This document shows, one piece after another, positions 1-12,100 of a stretch of DNA of 64,000 nt. The position numbers and the translations under genes were made by a program. This stretch comes from Pyrenochaeta sp. MPI-SDFR-AT-0127. Lineage: Eukaryota > Ascomycota > Dothideomycetes > Pleosporales > Cucurbitariaceae. The notes under the pieces were generated by a model. It searched no databases, was not told where the DNA came from, and worked only from the letters and a program-made list of their open reading frames with translations. How positions within the stretch are numbered: the stretch's first letter is position 1; each line of letters starts with the position of its first letter. Where the stretch lies: the NCBI GenBank assembly GCA_020747015.1, contig JAGTJM010000006.1, forward strand, positions 620,001 through 684,000, in the 5' to 3' direction.

Positions 1-771
1 GGTACTTCAAAACACCACAAAGGGTTCGACCAACACGTCTTGAAACTCAGCAAGATGTCACAGAAAGAACTGGAAACTGAACACACTTTCGATGGCACCA
101 ATGTGTCTCGAACCGGCAACCTTTTTCAGTTCTGTGATATCACCGATCCTCTGATTGCCAGAATTCTAAGCACAGATGATATTCGAACCACCTGTGCACC
201 GACTTTTCAAGGGTGGTATCATGTTGGGACGTGGGCGAAGGCGACTGTCATCTTGAAAGATAAAATGAACACGATCATTAGCGATGACAGACCAGACGAT
301 GCCATTTATCAGCGTATTGTTGATTGGCCCGAGTTGTGGGATGATAAGGACATAGCAGCGCTGTACAAAGACGAGATTAATGACCGTCAACTTCACGAAG
401 AGAAAAAGAGAGAGCACGACGTCATGCACCATGTTCGTTGGGCTGCAAGAAACCCGAGGTATGCTTTCGAGAAGATGGAAGTCTCTAGTGAGCAAGGAGG
501 CGAGGCAGAGGCAGAAGAAGCAGGTGACGACATCGATGTCCCCGAGGATATGACTGAGAATCCGGTCACAGTAGAGGGGATTCTCGAAGACGACAGCGAA
601 ATCGATGAAAATGACGATGATCGTGGCGATGGTGGAGTTGAGGAGGGCGACGACCCAGAGGATGATATAGATGGAGTCTGGGAGGCGGATGACGAAAATG
701 ACAAGCTTGCAATATCTACGCGTACAGCTTCAGAAGGCCCAGCACCGTTTGGCGGCCTTTACAGAGTGTAG
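1..771 (+). CDS. Hypothetical protein, acidic C-terminus, probably 5'-truncated by the window edge
   Basis: The reading frame is open from base 1 to the stop at 769-771, so the true start may lie outside the window. The first in-window ATG of the frame is at 55, which would give a 238-residue protein. I recognise no domain. The N-terminal two thirds look folded, with a mixed sequence rich in W, Y and charged residues. The last third (from about base 490) is strongly acidic, with long runs of D and E, and is probably disordered. It is followed downstream by COX6 on the same strand. The function is unknown. A partial gene is more likely than a chance frame, given its length and biased composition. 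Confidence 0.55.
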   Translation, partial: GTSKHHKGFDQHVLKLSKMSQKELETEHTFDGTNVSRTGNLFQFCDITDPLIARILSTDDIRTTCAPTFQGWYHVGTWAKATVILKDKMNTIISDDRPDDAIYQRIVDWPELWDDKDIAALYKDEINDRQLHEEKKREHDVMHHVRWAARNPRYAFEKMEVSSEQGGEAEAEEAGDDIDVPEDMTENPVTVEGILEDDSEIDENDDDRGDGGVEEGDDPEDDIDGVWEADDENDKLAISTRTASEGPAPFGGLYRV

Positions 772-1184
772 AAGAGAACTGGGGGCCGCAATCCTCCCGC
801 TCGTTGATTATTAGCCCGAGGTTGAATGTCAAATATAATCAATCACCACTCATGATAGGGCGTCGATATTAGTCGAAGCCAAAACTACGTTGAGAATGAT
901 GTATGAAGATGCCATGTACACAATCGTTAGGACGATCAATTTGGTTGCTAGTGCGAAATGCGTGTCAACTGCGAATAACGATGTCGTGAATGTCAGGAAC
1001 AGTGCGACCCACTTTTCTCGTGCTTGGCTTGAGCGCAAGTCGGATCGCCTGAGCTTTCGTTTTCAGAACCTCACCAGCACTCGAACCACCAACACCACCG
1101 TCCACCACCACACCGCCGATTGATCACGCTCAGTCGCCCTTAAAAAAGCTCCTGCCGCTCTCCGCTAGCTAATTGAGACGCAAC
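772..1184. other. Intergenic region upstream of COX6
   Basis: No supportable gene. Short frames on both strands lack family resemblance. The stretch should hold the end of the preceding transcript and the promoter and 5' leader of COX6, whose ATG is at 1185. Confidence 0.5.
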
Positions 1185-2000
1185 ATGTCCTTCGTACGCG
1201 CCGCGTCGAAGGTTAGCCGAGTGGGCGTGCGAGTCCCGGCCTACCGAGCAACCCCCGTTGCGTGGAACGCACAGCGTGCCTTCTCGCAGTCAGTGGCCAG
1301 GAAAAGCGATGCGCACGCTGAAGAGACCTTCGAGGAATTTACCGCCAGGTATGGAGCACCTATGGAGGGGTTGTAAAGCGGAGCTGAGGAAGAGACAACC
1401 GTGAATGAAAGGACAGCCATTGAGGTCCATTAAGCTTGTGAGGAGCTGCGTTGCTGACGTTTATGTCTGAATTATAGGTATGAGAAGGAGTTCGATGGGG
1501 TGAATGACGTTTTCGAGCTTCAGGTACGTTTGTTACACCCAGTTGACGACATACACCGGTATCACCCGATACAACATTGAAGAGCCAACAAAGATCCTTT
1601 GAGCTAGTGCGACAAGCTGACAGATAACAAGCGAAACCTCAATAATTGCTTCGCCTACGATCTCGTTCCCTCGCCTTCCGTCATCACGGCCGCTCTCCGC
1701 GCTGCCAGGCGTGTCAACGACTTCCCTTCCGCCGTCCGAGTTTTTGAGGGTACGTACCGAGCCAGCTCTATATTCCTTTCACATGAACTATGTTGCATGT
1801 TCCTAGATCTAAGCGGACGATGTTCTGCTAATAGGATTATTCTCAACCCATCAAGAAATATGCATTACTAATACATTTTAGGCATCAAGTTCAAGGTAGA
1901 GAACAAGGGACAATACGCAGAGTACCTCCAGGAGCTTGAGCCAATACGTGAGGAGCTCGGTATCCCGCTCAAGGAGGCCATGTATCCCGACGAGAAGTAG
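1185..2000 (+). CDS. COX6: Cytochrome c oxidase subunit 6 (subunit Va homologue)
   Basis: Nuclear-encoded subunit of mitochondrial respiratory complex IV, inner membrane, matrix side. Four exons: 1185-1348, 1478-1523, 1632-1749 and 1882-2000, giving 148 residues. All introns have GT-AG ends and the phases rejoin the conserved family sequence. Exon 1 supplies an arginine-rich, acid-free mitochondrial presequence ending near the RAFSQS stretch. Exons 2-3 give the hallmark ELQRNLNNCFAYDLVP and the RAARRVNDFPSAVRVFEG segment, which in yeast Cox6 and mammalian COX5A form the helical repeat core. Exon 4 gives the family C-terminus with the ELGIPLKE motif. The start at 1185 is the first ATG of the frame and begins the presequence. 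Function is assigned from family identity and is secure. The splice sites are my reconstruction. Confidence 0.95.
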
Positions 2001-3128
2001 ACAAACACACAGTCACGCTTAATGCCCGTTACTTCCCCCTTCCCCTGCCAACATCAAATTCAGCGAGCCTTTAAGGGCTGCACTGTAAATGCCAACATTT
2101 CCATTTCCGAACTAGACAGACGGAAGGGGAGGGAGGGTGCTGTATCACTACGTGATGTTTTCTTTTGCAATCTGGGTATCGCAGCCGTTTTGGAGCGTCG
2201 GGTGGTCGCAGTCGTAGATGGAGCGGTATCTCGCTGTAGTACATGTACAGATTTGGTTGACTTCAAACTGTTCACTCTTTTGAGTTGCTTGTGATGTTCA
2301 TTTCATGGTGCTCACGAATGCTTTTATCTATGTCGACCATCCTCAGTGTCAATCGTAGCGTCACTTGGTTCATCATTGCCGGCAAAAACCTCACATAAGA
2401 TTTTTGGATTTTAGATCATCAATTGTTTTACAACCTTTGGCCTTGAGGGCTGTCGTCATAAAGCCTTTCACTAAGTAGTTGTGTACTAATTCCGAAATGA
2501 GTCAGGCCAGAGGTTTTTCTACAAAATCTGGCAAGCTCACAAGTTGGCCTTGTACGCTTTTGAAGATGTTCATTCGATCTACCGTGAATTAGATGCTAGC
2601 CGCTCACCTTTACTGTGATTGAGAAGTATTGTAAATAAGATTTTATTTTCTAACATGAGACCGACCATTGAGATATCACGGACCATGCGACCACGATGCG
2701 CTAGGTAATATTGAGACAAGGACAATGATGACAGGCAGCCAATCATATCAGCGCTTGGCAGCGCTCAGGGTTTATGCGCTGCCCATCGTTCCTCGCTGCA
2801 GTGTGAGCTCAAGTCGCGATTCACACCCAGCAAATGCTGGACGCGACCTCCACCCCACCACAAGCCCTCCTTCCTCTTTAACGATTGTAATGAATCTTTA
2901 GGTCGTTTAGCCTACACCCTCCTTTTCAATTTTGATATTTAATCTACAGGCTACTGCATCATTCTACCAACCCGCTGCGACAAGTCAAAAGAGGCCGACC
3001 GCCCGATGCGCCTGCCTTCGACCACATTGCTCGCACGACAGGGCTGGACAGCTACAAGGCCTTACGGCACGGTCTAGGAGGGCCCTTTAGAGCCAGACCA
3101 GCATCTCTCCGGTGCCCATACCACCACC
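2001..3128. other. Intergenic region between COX6 and TRA1
   Basis: About 1.1 kb with no supportable gene. Open frames here are short and without recognisable sequence. It holds the COX6 3' end and the TRA1 promoter. Confidence 0.5.
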
Positions 3129-6100
3129 ATGGCAGCCCACAACTTTGAGGCCATGGCCTCTAAGCTTGACGATCCGAATTCTGGTATGAACCATTCTCTA
3201 GATGTCAAACAGGCCTCCTTACGGTCGCGCAAGCTATTGAACAAGCATGGAGGCTGACTGGATGCAGACCTGAGAACAAAAGGAACGCAGGCGATCGATA
3301 TTCGGGATAACATTGAGAGTTACTGTCAAGGGCAACAGTATAGCCTATTTTTGAACCATCTTGTCCCAGTATTTCTCAAGATACTAGATGGCAACCCAGT
3401 CTTCATATCTACGTCTCCTGAACAGGTGAGTGTGCGATTTGCGACCAGATTGTACCGTCTAACGACAAGCACAGCGAATACGGAATTGTGTTCTCGAGAT
3501 TCTGCACCGACTCCCCATGAACCCCGTCGAGGCGGTCGAGCCCCATGCAGCGAAGATTGTGGATAAGCTCATGAGCCTGGTGAAGTTGGAGAATGAGGAT
3601 AATGCGGTCTTGTGCATGAAAACTATCATGGACTTCCAGCGACACCAGACGAAGGCGCTCATGGACCGAGTACAGCCATTCCTGGACCTCATTCAAGAGA
3701 TGTTTGAGACGATGGAGCAAGCGGTGCATGATACATTTGACAGCAGTGCGGCCACGAATGCATCGCAGGGCGTCCCATCGACGCCGAGCAACCACCAGTA
3801 CTCGCAATCGCCTCGCCCGAGCTCACCAGCGACCGCCCTCACTTCTGGCCCCACAGGCGATATTGGATCGGAAAACCAGCAAACGCGCATGTTGTTGAAA
3901 GGCATGCAGTCGTTTAAGGTACTTGCTGAGTGTCCTATAATTGTCGTGTCTCTATTTCAGGCATATCGAAATTGCGTGAACAAGAACGTAAGACTTTTTG
4001 TTCCCCTGATCAAGAATGTTCTTTTGCTGCAGGCAAAACCACAAGAGAAGGCACATGAGGAGGCGAAAGCTCGAGGTACCATCTTCACAGGAGTCAGCAA
4101 AGACATTCGCAACCGCGCTGCCTTTGGAGACTTCATTACCGCGCAGGTGAAGACTATGAGCTTTTTGGCATACTTGCTTCGAGTGTATGCGAATCAGTTG
4201 AATGATTTCCTTCCAACCTTACCAGAAATCGTTGTGCGACTGCTCAAGGACTGTCCTCGAGAGAAATCTGGGGCACGTAAAGAGCTTCTGGTGGCAATCA
4301 GGCATATCATCAACTTCAACTTCCGCAAAATCTTTCTCACGAAGATCGACGAACTTTTGGATGAGCGGACATTGATCGGTGACGGCCTCACAGTGTACGA
4401 GACCATGCGTCCGCTCGCATATAGTATGCTTGCCGACTTGATCCACCATCTGCGCGATTCGCTATCAAAGGAGCAAATTCGGCGCACAGTAGAAGTGTAT
4501 ACAAAAAACCTTCACGATACATTTCCAGGGACCAGCTTCCAGACTATGAGCGCAAAGCTCTTACTTAACATGGCGGAGTGTATCGCAAAGCTGGAGCCGA
4601 AAGAAGATGCCCGATACTTCTTAATCATGATACTCAACGCCATTGGGGACAAGTTCGCTGCTATGAATCGTCAATATCACAATGCTGTGAAGCTCTCAAC
4701 ACAATACAACCAACCGTCTATTGATGCTATAGACGAGAACCACATGGCTGTTCAAGAAAGCCCTCCAGACTGGGATGAGATCGACATCTTCAATGCAACC
4801 CCAATCAAGACATCGAATCCTCGAGATAGAAGCTCCGATCCCATCGCGGACAACAAATTCCTTTTCAAGAATCTGTTACATGGGCTCAAGAATCTTTTCT
4901 ACCAACTGCGAGTCTGCAATCCAGCAAAGATCAAAGATGAGATAGACGCCGCCAACGCATCTGCCAATTGGCACGAAGTGTCGTTTGGCTACAATGCGGA
5001 AGAAGTGGATGTGCTCATTAAGCTCTTCCGTGAAGGTGCGAAAGTGTTTCGATACTACAATACCGACAAAAGCCTCGAGACGGGCATGTCACCGGGAGAT
5101 TTTATGGGCAATCAGCATATGATGTCAAGCGGCAAGGAAGAGAAGGAATTATTAGAGACGTTCGCGACTGTCTTTCACCACATCGACCCAGCGACCTTCC
5201 ACGAAGTATTTTCATCCGAGATACCCCATTTGTACGACATGATGTTTGATCATCCAGCTTTACTCCACGTGCCGCAATTCCTCCTTGCTTCAGAAGCAAC
5301 ATCGCCTAGCTTTTCTGGGATGTTATTACAATTCCTCATGAATCGTATCGAAGAAGTTGGGACAGCAGACGTGAAGAAATCGTCTATCTTACTACGACTT
5401 TTCAAGCTATCATTCATGGCTGTTACGCTCTTCTCCGCGCAGAACGAGCAAGTGCTGCTACCGCACGTCAGTAAAATCATCACAAAGTCGATACAATTAT
5501 CAACAACAGCTGAAGAGCCGATGAATTACTTCTTGCTGCTCAGATCACTGTTCAGGAGCATCGGCGGTGGGAGATTCGAGCACCTCTACAAGGAGATTCT
5601 TCCACTTCTAGAGATGTTACTAGATGTTCTCAACAATCTCTTACTTACAGCGCGCAAGCCAGCCGAGCGAGATCTGTTCGTGGAGCTGTCTCTTACGGTA
5701 CCAGCGCGACTTAGCAACTTGTTACCGCATCTCAGCTACCTAATGCGCCCCTTGGTTGTCGCATTACGGGCTGGATCGGATCTCGTTGGCCAAGGTTTGC
5801 GCACGCTCGAACTTTGCGTGGATAACCTGACAGCGGACTATCTTGATCCGATCATGGCGCCTGTTATTGACGAACTCATGGCTGCCCTTTGGGAACACCT
5901 CAAGCCTAATCCATACAGCCATTTTCATGCCCACACTACAATGCGTATTCTTGGCAAGCTCGGCGGACGCAATAGAAAGTTCATTACCGGGCCACCGGAG
6001 CTAAACTTCAAGCCCTACTCAGACGATGCATCATCCATTGACATCCGGCTTATTGGCTCGACAAAGGATCGTGCATTCCCGGCCGCTATAGGCATCGACA

Positions 6101-9100
6101 GCGCAATCGCCAAGCTACACGAGATTCCGAAACTTCCAGGCGCAAAAAAGTCTGACACATTTCATAAACAGCAGGCTTTCCGTCTGATCACGGCTCATAC
6201 GAAGCTCTTGGTTGGCTTTGACAGCTTGCCAGAGGACTTCGCTCAGCTCGTACGACTCCAAGCGAACGACTTGTGCGCGAAAAATTTCGATCACGGCGTT
6301 GACATCCTCACAGCATCTGAGAGGGAAAAGTCTATCACAAAGAAAGGTGTCGAACAAGAGACTTTGAAGAAGCTCCTCAAAGCTTGTGTCTTTGCTGTGT
6401 CCGTACCGGATCTCAAGCCTGATGCAGAAACGCTTGTGACCAACCTAGCGAGACATTTTACGCTTCTGGAACTTGGGACGCAGTTTGCAACGTTGAAGCA
6501 TAAGAACAAGCCGTTCGATGTGCATTCGGGTGAAGGGTCGGTCACAATCGAAAGTGATGTCATATCAGAAGCCATTGGCGAGTCCCTCGCATCAGAGCAC
6601 GGCGATGTGCGGGACGCAGCCGAGCAAGCTATTTTGACGATGCGGGACGCCGTCAAAGCGATTTTCGGAAACGATACCCAGCTTGACAAATTCAACTTCT
6701 TTAACGAGCTGTCAAGTACATTCTGTCACAACTGCCACGCTGACGATTGGTTCATGAAGTCTGGCGGAACTCGAGGTATTGAGATAATCATCAAACACCT
6801 CGGCCTCCCTCAACCATGGATGGTAGCACGTCACTTCGAGCTAATTCGTGCATTGAACTTCGTAATGAAGGATATGCCCATCGACCTCGATTCGAAAACA
6901 CGCATTCAGGCGGAAGGGCTTATTGAAGATCTGATCCGACGATGTCATAAGAAGACAACCAAAGAAGATTTCGAAAAGGGAAACAATATCACCTTGAGAT
7001 TATGCGGGCAGCTAGTGGGAGATTTGTCGCATATGAACAAGAGTGTGCGAGAAGCGACACAGAAGGCATTCCATGTGCTATCGGACGTCACTGGGCTGGG
7101 CATCAGTGAGCTTATCATGCCTGTCAAGGACAGGCTCATCGTGCCAATCTGGACTAAACCACTTCGAGCGTTACCGTTCAGCATCCAAATCGCTTACATC
7201 GATGCCATCACGTTTTGCCTCAAGCTCAAGAACAATATCCTCGAGTTCAATGATCAGCTCACAAGATTGCTTATGGAATCACTAGCTCTGGCCGATGCGG
7301 AAGACGAGGGACTTGCAAGTAAGCCTTTCGAGCAGCGGAATGCAGAGCACATCGTCAACCTGCGAGTTGCTTGCATCCGTCTTTTGTCCACAGCGCAAAG
7401 CTTCCCTGAGTTCAGCACTACACCTCCGAATCAGACCTTTCTCCGAATTATCGCCGTCTTCTTCAAGTGCCTCTACTCGAAATCTCCAGAAGTCATCGAT
7501 GCAGCGAATATTGGCTTGTCGGGCGTCATCTCGGCGACCAACAAACTGCCCAAGGATGTTCTCCAAAGTGGTCTCCGCCCAATCCTAGTCAACCTCCAAG
7601 ATCCACGCAAGCTGTCGATCGAGAACCTTGACGGCCTTGCTCGATTATTGAAGCTACTTACGAATTACTTCAAAGTTGAGATCGGGACCCGCCTACTGGA
7701 TCATTTAAAGAGTATTGCAGACCAGAACAGCCTGCAGAAGATTTCGTTCACGATGATCGAGCAGAACCCGAAGATGAAGATTGTAACTGGTATTTTCAAT
7801 ATCTTCCATCTTCTTCCTCCAGCAGCGGCTACTTTCCTCAAGCAGATTATCGAGAAGGTTATTGAACTTGAGACTGCACTACGGCGGACGCACTATAGCC
7901 CGTTCAGGGAGCCGCTAATCAAGTATTTGTGCATGTATCCGAAGGAAGCCTTGGACTACTTCGCGCCAAATCTGAAAGATCAGACACAGGGGCGCTTCTT
8001 TGCCCAGCTACTTGAGAATGAAGCAAGTGCGGTATTGCGAAAGCAGGTCATGGAAGATGTTCCTGGTTTCTTGAAAGCGATCGACTCCGAGGGATCCGAC
8101 AGGGAGAAGTGCCAGGCTCAGCTCAACGGCATTCACATCGCTTATGCCCTGAGTCAATTCGACGAGACAAGCAAGTGGTTGGTCGACCATGAAGATCTTC
8201 GAAAGGGCCTCTTCGAAGCGGCTAAGTCATTGGAGAAGAAGCTTCGACAAAACAACGTCGATGCAGAGCTTCGTTTGGCAACAGAACAAGCTGGTGACCA
8301 GATAATGGTGATCTTTACTACATACCTCAAGCATGAGCCAAACAGCCTGGACTTCTTCTTTGAGCTTATCGATGCTGTCACGTCCGAGGAAGTGAAGGCT
8401 TCGCCACGCTTGTTCGAGTTCATCTACGAGCAGATCATCTCTAATGAGTCTGTTGACTACTGGAAAACACTCGTACATAAGTGCATCGATCTGTACACAT
8501 CTCGCACTTCCTCCCAGAAGACCAAAACCTTCATCTTCCGATACATCGTCAACCCAATTTTTGCAATGGATGTGAAGCGCAATTGGGACAGTTTGTTCGA
8601 CCAGAAGTCCAAGGGCACGAAGTTAATGGACAAGAGCATGACCGAGACGATCCACAATAGGCTATGGAAACCACAATCCCTAACAGATACTTCGGAAGAG
8701 ACTGCCCAACTCGGCGTCGATCATTCGCGTATGGAATTGCTCCAACTCACCACTCTTTTACTCAAGCACTACTCCGGGATGATCCAGGAAGCTCGCAAAG
8801 ACGTCATAAAATTTGCCTGGAACTACATCAAGCTTGAAGACATCATCAACAAATACGCGGCGTACGTTTTGATCGCATTTTTCATCGCGGTATTTGATAC
8901 ACCAATGAAGATCGCTATTCAGGTCTATCAAGCCCTTCTCAAGGCGCATCAGAATGAAGGCCGTTCATTGGTGATGCAAGCGCTTGAGCTCATGGCTCCA
9001 GTTTTGAAGAAGCGCATGGGTGGTGGTGATCCGAAGATGCCGCGCTGGATTCAATACCCACGCAAGGTCTTGTCAGAGGAAAGCTCAAATTTGCAGCAGC

Positions 9101-12100
9101 TGATGAGCATCTTCAACTTCGTTGTAAGACATCCAGACTTATTCTATGAAGGTCGCGAGCATCTTTCATCAATCATTATCACGGCCCTTTCGAAGATTGC
9201 GCAGCCGCCGAATCCGTCGACAGATGCTAAGAAACTTGCACTGAATTTGATTGGCCTCATCAGGACGTGGGAAGAACGCACAGCGAGCGAAGCTGGCGGT
9301 GCGATTGACCGGGCGTCCGAGTCGCCACAGGCTCTGAAGAGGCGATCCGACGGATCTCTTGTGGCCCCGGGTACACTTCCGAAGGGCTTTGTTGCTCAAG
9401 CTGGCATTCGAATGCTACTGATAAAGTACCTTATTCAGTTCATCGCCTACCTGCCCGAGCGATTCCCTGTCGCATCACCAAAGCCAAAGGATACAACTAT
9501 AGCCATTTCCAGTGCACCTCAACCTGCAGAGATATGTAGGAAGGCGGTTCAACTGCTACATGATCTTCTCTCGCCACGCTTATGGAATGACCTGGACTTG
9601 GACCTTATGCTTACAAAGAAGATTGATGAAATCCTCACCATAGAGATGAAGCAAGACGAAAAAGCAGAAGTGTTCCATACCCGGATGATCAACACGCTAC
9701 AGATCGTGAAGGTTATTGTCAACGTCAAATCGGACGACTGGGTACTACAACGCATTCCGCAATTCCAGAAGATCTTGGACAAGCCTGTTCGTTCCGATAA
9801 CGCTGATGTCCAGGCGAGCCTTCATGCGATTGATGAGTCAGAGGATGGAACGATGAAACTGAAGCCTATCCTCAAGCGGATACTTGAAGTTATGCCAGAG
9901 CCAGTCACAGATGACGAAGGAAATACAGAAGAGTCGCCTTCGACGGAATTTGTCAACTTCCTGGGTGCCGTTGCAACTGAGGCTCTCTCTAACGGATCTT
10001 ACGTATGCGCCATTAATATCCTTTGGACTCTGTGCCAGAAGCGGCCAGAGGAGATCGATCAACACATACCACAAGTTATGAAGGCTTTTCAGGGTAAGAT
10101 GGCGAAGGACCACCTCGCTGGACATACAGGAGTTCCAGCACAGCCAGGTCAACCTGGGATGCGCCCTGAAGGAGCAAACCCCCCAACTGATCTCCGCGAA
10201 GTCGAGGTACAAACAGATCTAGTACTCAAGACAGTCGACATTCTTGCTGCGCGAATGAATGAACTCGGTGAGAACCGAAGGCCGTATCTAAGCGTCCTCG
10301 CTTCCCTCGTTGAGCGATCACAGACCAACTCTGTCTGTATGAAGGTGTTGGACTTGGTCGAGGACTGGATCTTCCATTCTACTGAGCCCGTGCCAACACT
10401 GAAAGAGAAAACGGCGGTGCTTAGCAAGATGCTGCTATTTGAACATCGACAAGATACGTCCCTCTTAACGCGTTTCCTCGACCTCGTAATCCGCATATAT
10501 GAGGATCCTAAGATTACTCGAAGCGAGCTTACAGTGCGAATGGAACACGCTTTCTTGATAGGCACTAGAGCGCAAGATGTCGAGATGCGCAATCGATACT
10601 TGACAATCTTCGACAAAAGCCTGAGCCGCACTGCAGCTAGTCGGTTAAGCTATGTCCTCGCATCTCAGAATTGGGATACTCTTTCCGACAGCTACTGGTT
10701 GAGCCAAGTCATTCATCTGATGTTTGGATCCGTCGAAATGAACACTCCAGCACAGCTCCATGCTGAGGATTTCCGACTTATGCAGCCAACAACTATGTTC
10801 GGGAGTTATAGTAAGGACTCTAGGATTGCGGACGTCATTGTCGACGATGACTTGGAAAATCTTATCAACGGGCATCGCCGATTCTGCAATCAACTAGGCG
10901 ACGTGAAGATCAAGGATATCTTTGAACCGCTCGGACACCTGCAACACACGGACAGTAATCTGGCTCACGACATCTGGATTGCTTTCTTCCCACTAGCCTG
11001 GACTGCGTTGACCAAGGACGACCAAAGCGACTTGGAGAAAGGCATGGCAGCCCTCCTTACGAAAGATTATCACTCTCGCCAACTTGACAAACGACCCAAT
11101 TGTGTGGCGACCATGCTCGATGGCATTGTGCACGCCCGTCCTCGTGTCAAGTTCCCCCCGCATATTATGAAGTATCTAGCTCAAACCTACAATGCTTGGT
11201 ATACTGCAGCTGTGTATATGGAGGACTCTGCTATCTCTCCTGTTGTCGACGTCGAAAAGCTGCGGGAGAGCAACTTGGATGCTCTTTTGGAAATATATAG
11301 CGGCTTACAGGAAGACGACCTATTCTACGGCACATGGCGGCGACGCTGTCAATTCATTGAGAGTAATGCTGCACTTTCTTATGAACAGTGCGGTATTTGG
11401 GACAAAGCGCAGCAAATGTACGAAGCAGCACAAATCAAGGCGCGCACCTCTGTACTGCCTTTCTCCACTGGCGAGTATATGCTATGGGAGGATCATTGGG
11501 TGATATGTGCACAGAAACTACAACAATGGGAGATCTTGAGCGATTTCGCCAAGCACGAGAACTTCAATGACCTCTACTTGGAATCCACTTGGCGGGTTTT
11601 CGATGCCTGGCAGAACGCTGAGACACGGGAACAGCTTGACGCAACCATCAAGGCTGTTAGCGACGCCCCAACCCCACGACGAGTCTTCTTCCAGACTTTC
11701 ATGTCTTTGCTCAAACTCCACAACAAGCAGGAGTCGCAACCCGAGTTCCACCGGCTGTGCGACGAATCTATCCAATTATCGATTCGAAAGTGGCATCAGC
11801 TCCCTCGACGCATCACACAAGCCCACATTCCGTTACTTCAACACTTCCAGCAGCTGGTAGAGTTGCATGATGCTAGTGTCATTTGCCAGAGTCTCGCGCA
11901 AACTACGCAACAGAATCTAGACATCAAGTCACAGGAGCTCAAGCTGCTTCTGAGCACCTGGCGCGACCGTCTGCCAAACTTCTGGGATGATATCAACGCA
12001 TGGCAAGATCTTGTAACCTGGCGCCAACACATCTTTCAGCTGATTAACGGGGTCTATTTAAATTTGCTTCCGCCGAACCAGAACAATGCCAGCGGAAATT

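Noticed and set aside
3919..3960. Intron-like 42-base segment in TRA1 (GTACTT...TTTCAG)
   Set aside because: It encodes family-conserved Tra1 sequence (KVLAECPIIVV) in frame, and it is too short for introns of this genome.
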